Virus record (IMG/VR): IMGVR_UViG_3300034082_001508
Coordinates: 1-49,972 of that record
From: a virus
Strand: one strand, 5' to 3'
DNA: 49,972 bases
Shown: in pieces, positions 45,450 to 49,972 of the stretch
How the letters are laid out: each line of letters begins with the position of its first letter
Position numbering within the stretch: the stretch's first letter is position 1
Notes under the pieces: model-generated
Database searches by the model: none
What the model saw: only the letters and a program-made list of their open reading frames with translations
Told to the model about the DNA's origin: nothing
Made by a program: the position numbers and the translations under genes

Positions 45450-45866
45450 ATGGGTGATTATAACAAACCAAGAGTGTATAATTCAGAAATCTTAAAAGAT
45501 ATGATATCAAAAATTACACCGGAAGAGTTAAAGTTGGTTGAAAATGAAATGTTGGGTATGGTTGAAGAGCCCTATACCAATAAAGAAATTAGAACTTGGT
45601 GGTTAAATCAAACTGAGGAAAAAAGACGAGATATGGTTCGTGAATATTTCAAAGGTGGAAATAGTGAAAACATCAACACATTATACGGTATAATGCCGGA
45701 AGAAATGGAGGAAATGTATAACATTAATGTTGATGTTGTTATAATGGATTGGGAAGAAATTTTATTTGATTTTATAGATTTTTACCCGTGTCAATTACCC
45801 AACGAATTATTTGAATGGTTGGAGGAAAATTACGAAATACCAAAGAAAAAAAATGGAAAAGATTAA
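45450..45866 (+). CDS. Unknown 138-residue protein
   Basis: MGDYNKPRVYNSEILKDMIS...; helical, acidic (ITPEELKLVENEMLGMVEEP), ends LFEWLEENYEIPKKKNGKD. The stop overlaps the HAD gene start by 14 nt. Confidence 0.55.
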   Translation: MGDYNKPRVYNSEILKDMISKITPEELKLVENEMLGMVEEPYTNKEIRTWWLNQTEEKRRDMVREYFKGGNSENINTLYGIMPEEMEEMYNINVDVVIMDWEEILFDFIDFYPCQLPNELFEWLEENYEIPKKKNGKD

Positions 45867-46353
45867 AATAATATTCCTTGATATTGATGGGGTACTTAAT
45901 GTGTGTTATCCTGAACATGACGAATTCGGACGTATATTCCATCCAAATTTTGTTGATAACCTTAAACGAGTTATCGATGAAACAGATGCCAAGATTGTAA
46001 TATCTTCCACTTGGAGATATGCGGGGTTAGAAAGAATGAAAGATTTATGGGAAAAGAGAAACTTACCTGGTGAGGTGATTGATATTACACCGGATTGTAA
46101 TGACTTATTCAACGAGGGTTTATTTGAGTGGTTGGACCAAATTGAAAGAGGTCACGAAGTGGAATATTGGTTGGATGAACACCCTGAAGTGGAACAATAT
46201 GTTATCTTTGATGATGACAATGATTTCTTACAACACCAACGAGGGAATTTTGTTAGAACGGGAAATAACATCAATCATCCGGACTCATTAGATATCGGAT
46301 ATGGATTAACAAATGAATGTGCAAATAAAGCAATAAGAATATTAAAATCGTAA
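45853..46353 (+). CDS. HAD-superfamily phosphatase, RNA-repair type (copy 1)
   Basis: 166 residues from ATG 45853 (MEKIKIIFLDIDGVLNVCYP); the longer frame overlaps the upstream gene. HAD motif I DIDGVLN, motif II IVISSTWRY, motif IV YVIFDDDNDF. The small-HAD layout matches the HAD domain of Swiss-army-knife RNA repair proteins. Likely removes a phosphate from RNA ends or nucleotides. Homologous to the protein at 47997. Confidence 0.75.
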   Translation: MEKIKIIFLDIDGVLNVCYPEHDEFGRIFHPNFVDNLKRVIDETDAKIVISSTWRYAGLERMKDLWEKRNLPGEVIDITPDCNDLFNEGLFEWLDQIERGHEVEYWLDEHPEVEQYVIFDDDNDFLQHQRGNFVRTGNNINHPDSLDIGYGLTNECANKAIRILKS

Positions 46354-46356
46354 TAG

Positions 46357-46539
46357 ATGAAAACAGTATTAAGAATAGTAAGTAGAGAAGGTAGTGAATA
46401 TATTGATATTCCAAACCCATATAATATGACACCGAGAAAAGACGACCATTTTGTATGGAAAGAAGAAAGTTATATGGTTTCTTGGGTTGAGTTTGATTTT
46501 GACACAAATACTCTCTATATTGTATCTGTAACAAGTTAA
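46357..46539 (+). CDS. Unknown small protein (60 aa)
   Basis: MKTVLRIVSREGSEYIDIPN...; all-beta pattern with DDHFVWKEESYMVSWVEFDF, resembling a small SH3-like barrel. Unknown. Confidence 0.5.
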   Translation: MKTVLRIVSREGSEYIDIPNPYNMTPRKDDHFVWKEESYMVSWVEFDFDTNTLYIVSVTS

Positions 46540-46542
46540 GAG

Positions 46543-46800
46543 ATGGAAACATACACAAAAGGAAACGTAATAGTTGAGGAGATTAAAGTTGGTGATATTC
46601 ATTATGAATATGAGTTGGGGGTAGGGATTAAATGTGAGGTAACAACATTACCAACATTAAATGAAACCGGTCAATACATTTGGGAAAGTAAGAATTTGAA
46701 GACGGATAATGTTATCCAATATTTGGTTGACCCAAAATATGCTCATTACTCGGCAAATCTATATGATTATGAAGCATATAAAGTTAATCACTATATATAA
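46543..46800 (+). CDS. Unknown small protein (85 aa)
   Basis: METYTKGNVIVEEIKVGDIH...; beta-rich with KVGDIHYEYELGVGIKCEV. A following 27-codon frame (46801-46884, MSVIPNKIKQYVLNNKHYAK) begins at the very next base and may also be translated. Confidence 0.5.
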   Translation: METYTKGNVIVEEIKVGDIHYEYELGVGIKCEVTTLPTLNETGQYIWESKNLKTDNVIQYLVDPKYAHYSANLYDYEAYKVNHYI

Positions 46801-46852
46801 ATGTCCGTTATTCCGAACAAAATAAAACAATACGTATTAAATAACAAACATT

Positions 46853-47011
46853 ATGCAAAACACATTTACAATAGACGAGATTAGAAAGTATATCCTATCA
46901 CAGGATAGTTTGGGAGATGTCCTTTACAATTTAAGTGCTTCAAAAATACTTGAGGCAAATGAATCGGAAGAGGAAGAAGATGATGAGGACGATTTTGATT
47001 TTACAATATAA
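46853..47011 (+). CDS. Small acidic-tailed protein (52 aa)
   Basis: MQNTFTIDEIRKYILSQDSL, GDVLYNLSASKILEANESEE, then EEDDEDDFDFTI. Helical start and acidic tail. The stop overlaps the next ATG by 1 nt, supporting it as real. Confidence 0.5.
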   Translation: MQNTFTIDEIRKYILSQDSLGDVLYNLSASKILEANESEEEEDDEDDFDFTI

Positions 47012-47301
47012 TGGTAAATTTTGAAAATATACAAGAAGGGTGGGTTAAATTCTCACGAATACCTTGTGTGGAAGGATGTGTTGATGTTTGGTATGGTGAT
47101 TGTGCTTATAATCCAAATAGTGAAATTGAACCTCGTTGGAGCCTAAACTCATTCACAACATTTATTAGATTAAATGGTGAAGGAGAATGGTTTCCAAACG
47201 GATACAGAAGAGGGATTAAAGGGTTTGTTGGTGAAATGGCTGAAGTATACACATCACAAGAAATTTGGGACGAAATAAGTAAATTTAATGATGAAAAATA
47301 A
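47011..47301 (+). CDS. Unknown 96-residue protein
   Basis: MVNFENIQEGWVKFSRIPCV...; Trp/Gly-rich (GEGEWFPNGYRRGIKGFVGE), likely beta. Overlaps the next gene by 11 nt. Confidence 0.5.
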   Translation: MVNFENIQEGWVKFSRIPCVEGCVDVWYGDCAYNPNSEIEPRWSLNSFTTFIRLNGEGEWFPNGYRRGIKGFVGEMAEVYTSQEIWDEISKFNDEK

Positions 47302-47626
47302 AGAAACACTTGAAGAGGTATTTGATAAAATAGATGATAAATTATGTAGATACTCAACAGAAGAATCAGAATATTGGAATCACTATAAAATTGGTGTTTT
47401 AGATGGTTTAAAGTGGCAACAAGAGAACTCTAATGTTGATGTTTTAGAATTTGAAATATCTACTCTAAAATCACTTATACAAGATATGGACTCAACCATT
47501 AAAAGTAAGTATAGTGAGGAAGAGGTTGTATCATTTATACATAAATTCATAAAAGAACATCAACCTCAATTACCTTATTTAATAGGAGGAATAAATATGT
47601 GGTTTCAACAATATAAGAAGAAGTAA
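47291..47626 (+). CDS. KETLEEV...KWQQ...YSEEE module protein
   Basis: 111 residues from ATG 47291 (MKNKETLEEVFDKIDDKLCR). A distant further copy of the C-terminal module of the 4172-7699 array: GVLDGLKWQQENSN, KSKYSEEEVVSFIHKF and terminal WFQQYKKK. It shows the module spread far from the array. Confidence 0.6.
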   Translation: MKNKETLEEVFDKIDDKLCRYSTEESEYWNHYKIGVLDGLKWQQENSNVDVLEFEISTLKSLIQDMDSTIKSKYSEEEVVSFIHKFIKEHQPQLPYLIGGINMWFQQYKKK

Positions 47627-47629
47627 ATT

Positions 47630-48028
47630 ATGAAAGGGATTATAAAAGTTAGAAGTTTTGATTCATTAAAAAAATTGAATTACAAACGAGCAAAAGGGAA
47701 GAGTATAAATATTAAATCGTTGAATACCTCAACTAGTCGGACAATCGTAACCTTAGAAAAATTGGGTCTTTTAACACCAGAGTTATTGTGGGAATTAATT
47801 GAAAGAAGAAAATATCTCTATATTGAGGAAAGAAAATTGGAATGGATTATGAGGTCAAGAGAAAAAAACTTACCTTTGTTCTCGGAAGACGTAAATGATT
47901 ATGTTAATATGCTGGCAAACACACATATAGCAATTTTAAGGGTTCCGTATGAAATACAAGATAAGTATAAAAATTACGTTTGGAAAAAAGATATAGATGG
48001 AAACAAAGAAAGTAATATTCCTGGATAA
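47630..48028 (+). CDS. Unknown 132-residue protein
   Basis: MKGIIKVRSFDSLKKLNYKR, AKGKSINIKSLNTSTSRTIV, then helices (LTPELLWELIERRKYLYIEE). The basic N-terminus may bind nucleic acid. Overlaps the HAD gene by 32 nt. Confidence 0.5.
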   Translation: MKGIIKVRSFDSLKKLNYKRAKGKSINIKSLNTSTSRTIVTLEKLGLLTPELLWELIERRKYLYIEERKLEWIMRSREKNLPLFSEDVNDYVNMLANTHIAILRVPYEIQDKYKNYVWKKDIDGNKESNIPG

Positions 48029-48584
48029 TGACGGGGTTATCTGTCTCTCAAATAATTGGGGTGGACGAGCAAAAAAATGGGATAAGTTTAAAAAACTTAA
48101 TCCTGAGGTGACCACCGATATGGATGCCCCGGCTGATGTTAGATTTGATGATTTTGATAAAAAGGCAATCAAGGTATTGAATCAGGTATTGGAAGAAACC
48201 GGAGCAGAATTAGTTGTGTCTTCAGATTGGAGATTATACGCCAATTTAGAAGAACTATGTGATTATTACCTTTCACAAGGAATCATCAAAAAACCAATCG
48301 ATGTTACCAAACGATACATCGGTTGTGATAAACCTGACGATTTTGAGTGGGTTAAAAGAACAATGATTGAACAACAAAGATGTATCGAAGTTAGACAATA
48401 TCTAACAGACCATCCCGAAGTTACGCGTTGGGCTTGTATCGATGATTTACAATTAGGTGAAACAGATACTCAAGATAGAGAACAAAAGTGGGGATTATCC
48501 AATTTCGTTCATACACCGAGAGAAAGTGAAGGAATCAAACAATCAGGGGTTAAAGAAAAATTATTACAATTCCTGAATGACTGA
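47997..48584 (+). CDS. HAD-superfamily phosphatase, RNA-repair type (copy 2)
   Basis: 195 residues, METKKVIFLDNDGVICLSNN. Motif I DNDGVI, motif II LVVSSDWRLY, motif IV WACIDDLQL, with a C-terminal NFVHTPRESEGI part. Homologous to the 45853 product but 29 residues longer. Two HAD genes within 2.5 kb suggest division of labour in end-phosphate removal; substrate unproven. Confidence 0.75.
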   Translation: METKKVIFLDNDGVICLSNNWGGRAKKWDKFKKLNPEVTTDMDAPADVRFDDFDKKAIKVLNQVLEETGAELVVSSDWRLYANLEELCDYYLSQGIIKKPIDVTKRYIGCDKPDDFEWVKRTMIEQQRCIEVRQYLTDHPEVTRWACIDDLQLGETDTQDREQKWGLSNFVHTPRESEGIKQSGVKEKLLQFLND

Positions 48585-48591
48585 TATTTAT
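48584..48591 (+). promoter_or_regulatory. ATATTTAT box 4 nt before ATG
   Basis: CTG-ATATTTAT-CAGT-ATG(48596); the TGA of the previous gene overlaps it. Confidence 0.55.
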
Positions 48592-48595
48592 CAGT

Positions 48596-49105
48596 ATGAT
48601 TCAATACTTCACAGAAATTCTTAAAACATTTTCAACAGCCCAACGTATTTGGGCTTTGATTATTTTATGTGTATCCGTCTTTTTTATAACATTCGGTTCA
48701 GACATAATCGACGCGTTAAAACCGGACCCCACACAACAAATTTTGGTTATTGAGAGACAAAAAAAAATGATTACATCTCTTAACACCCAATTGGATAGTT
48801 TGTCCTTTAGAGTTGATGATTTGACTCAGGAAGTGATTAACGGACAATCAGAATGTTCCCATAAAAGGATTCAAAGAGAGAAAGAAATAATTTCTCAAAT
48901 TGATGAGTTAGAAAATATGTTGAGAGGTAGTGTTAGACCTCATCAAATGATTAGAAATCATGGTACGGGTTCTTCAAATTCTAATGTAACGTTAGATACT
49001 GTTAGAATTGTACGTGATGAACCAAGATATGTTGAGGATGATAATTCCGAAAAAATAATTAAAGGTCTGTGCGACCTTAAAAATAAGATTAGAAATAAGA
49101 AATAA
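48596..49105 (+). CDS. Single-pass membrane protein with periplasmic coiled coil
   Basis: 169 residues. Membrane helix RIWALIILCVSVFFITFG near residues 17-35, then a long coiled coil (LVIERQKKMITSLNTQLDSL ... QREKEIISQIDELENML). Topology resembles spanin or virion-anchoring proteins. Late-type box upstream. Function unknown. Confidence 0.55.
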   Translation: MIQYFTEILKTFSTAQRIWALIILCVSVFFITFGSDIIDALKPDPTQQILVIERQKKMITSLNTQLDSLSFRVDDLTQEVINGQSECSHKRIQREKEIISQIDELENMLRGSVRPHQMIRNHGTGSSNSNVTLDTVRIVRDEPRYVEDDNSEKIIKGLCDLKNKIRNKK

Positions 49106-49134
49106 AAAACCCCCTCGTTAAAGGGGGTTTTCAT
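49105..49134. terminator. Bidirectional terminator
   Basis: AAACCCCC / GGGGGTTT stem between convergent genes ending at 49105 (+) and 49118 (-). Confidence 0.85.
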
Positions 49135-49408
49135 TTGATTCTTCTTTTTTCTCTTTTTGAATTTGACTAACAATGTATCCAGCAATTGCGAATTCCAAAG
49201 ATGCCCACATAATAACATCAGACATTCCCAATGTTTCGTACTTTTTAATTAAAAAGAAAACCATACCAATTTGTCCAACACTAAAAGCAATTCCTGACTC
49301 TATTCTTTTTTTGGAGAAAAAAGAGTCTGAATTACCATATTGTTTTCCAATCTCGGTGATGAACCATTTGATGTTGGTCCATCCGAAAAAATACTTTTTA
49401 TTTTTCAT
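49118..49408 (-). CDS. Two-helix membrane protein, holin candidate (96 aa)
   Basis: A soluble N-terminus (MKNKKYFFGWTNIKWFITEI), then helices GIAFSVGQIGMVFFLIKKY and VIMWASLEFAIAGYIVSQI and a charged KEKKEESNENPL tail. Size, two helices and charged ends fit a class II holin; it is opposite the other membrane protein at 48596. No direct proof. Confidence 0.55.
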   Translation of the reverse strand: MKNKKYFFGWTNIKWFITEIGKQYGNSDSFFSKKRIESGIAFSVGQIGMVFFLIKKYETLGMSDVIMWASLEFAIAGYIVSQIQKEKKEESNENPL

Positions 49409-49447
49409 AATAATGTTTATTATAAGTATTTACTTTCATAAAATAAA

Positions 49448-49477
49448 AAAGGGGATAGTAGCGAAACTTCCCCTTTA
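49448..49477 (-). terminator. Hairpin between minus-strand genes
   Basis: AAAGGGGA / TCCCCTTT stem with flanking A/T runs. It lies in the 118-nt gap before the last gene. A second stem CCCC-AATGGT-GGGG (49512-49525) follows. Confidence 0.6.
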
Positions 49478-49526
49478 TTTTGTTACCATCACTGATAACG
49501 GTCCTAAACGTCCCCAATGGTGGGGT

Positions 49527-49972
49527 TTATTTTTCCTTAACTAAGATTAAACATCTTTTAAGGTATTCTTTCGCTCTTGATGAGGGGTCTTTGTGTGCCA
49601 ATACTTTTTCAATATCTTTAACAAGTTCTTCCCCGTGTTCGTTTTCTTTGTATAATTCGATTACTTTATCCATTGCTTTGTGACATTCATTATTTGTTTC
49701 ATCAAAATAATTTTTGTTTCTAAAAGTATTGATATGGTTCATTAAGTTATATGCCAAATGTTCTCCTTTATCTTCAATACCATTATGTAATCTTAATGTT
49801 CTCAATACGTCCAAAGTATCAACCATTCCGTTAATACCACCATCACGTTTTAGAACGCTTGATGTGTAGTTATTAAATTTATCGGATGGACCAATCATTG
49901 TGTCTAAAGGAATTATATTACCGGCAACACATCTTGGTTTTTGGTCTTGTTCTTTTTCCGAATCTTGTTCAA
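49527..49972 (-). CDS. 3' part of an unknown protein cut by the right window edge
   Basis: The frame stays open from the right edge (…EQDSEKEQDQKPRCVAGNII…) through MIGPSDKFNNYTSSVLKRDG to the stop at 49527, about 148 codons, so the start is outside. Helical and charged (LRTLRLHNGIEDKGEHLAYN; KDIEKVLAHKDPSSRAKEYL). A possible start at 49898 is internal. Function unknown. Confidence 0.6.
   Translation of the reverse strand, partial: EQDSEKEQDQKPRCVAGNIIPLDTMIGPSDKFNNYTSSVLKRDGGINGMVDTLDVLRTLRLHNGIEDKGEHLAYNLMNHINTFRNKNYFDETNNECHKAMDKVIELYKENEHGEELVKDIEKVLAHKDPSSRAKEYLKRCLILVKEK

Overview
The window is an AT-rich, almost fully coding stretch of what is most likely a large tailed-phage genome infecting a Bacteroidota (probably Flavobacteriales) host. 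Host evidence: many genes are preceded by the Bacteroidota promoter TTG-N19/20-TAnnTTTG, start codons lack Shine-Dalgarno sequences, and exported proteins have flavobacterial-style signal peptides ending in Ser-Gln or a lipobox. Phage evidence: short tightly packed genes with 1-35 nt overlaps, thymidylate synthase, homing endonucleases, several cell-wall hydrolases with small membrane proteins, and many tiny unknown proteins. No terminase, capsid, tail or polymerase gene lies in the window, so the phage assignment is strong inference rather than proof. The genetic code looks standard.

Layout. 1-326: tail of a truncated gene. 327-806: the longest non-coding stretch, with a 23-nt tandem triplicate, 9-mers resembling DnaA boxes, a C-tract cluster and a duplicated A/T element. 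859-9171: unknown proteins, an N-formylglutamate-amidohydrolase-like enzyme, a paralogous array of two-module proteins (3636-7699) and a nucleotidyltransferase. 9238-17406: many small proteins with a shared N-terminal signature M-K-(I/L)-I-I-T-E-(S/K)-Q, two very basic proteins, a lipoprotein, a secreted SGNH-like hydrolase and, on the minus strand, a large 22-residue-repeat protein. 17806-22128: a metallopeptidase, a minus-strand acidic group, a GIY-YIG/PHINT protein and a ClpP-like protease. 22228-31239: a long plus-strand run of small genes including a second 22-residue-repeat protein, thymidylate synthase and a GIY-YIG endonuclease. 31269-41444: wall hydrolase, metallopeptidase, FKBP isomerase, metallophosphoesterase, a class II aminoacyl-tRNA-synthetase-like core, GH19 endolysin, a ParB-like protein and a cREC-like receiver protein. 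41541-49972: RHH protein, HNH endonuclease, full-length DnaK, small genes, two HAD phosphatases and membrane proteins.

System-level observations. (1) About 16 otherwise unrelated proteins begin with a short N-terminal segment containing (I/L)-x-E, resembling the capsid-targeting/prohead-protease signals of T4-type internal head proteins. (2) Many of those genes carry a box ATATTTAT exactly 4 nt before ATG, while several host-like TAnnTTTG promoters also sit exactly 4 nt before ATG; this suggests two promoter classes both giving leaderless mRNAs. (3) Two genes at distant loci share a homologous N-terminal domain followed by 22-residue repeats in which 12 residues are conserved and 10 are unrelated from unit to unit, imitating CRISPR geometry (36 + 30 nt) inside a protein. 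(4) RNA-repair-like domains (two HAD, cREC, metallophosphoesterase, nucleotidyltransferase) and proteostasis genes (DnaK, FKBP, ClpP) are scattered through the window. No tRNA, rRNA, true CRISPR array or insertion sequence was recognised.
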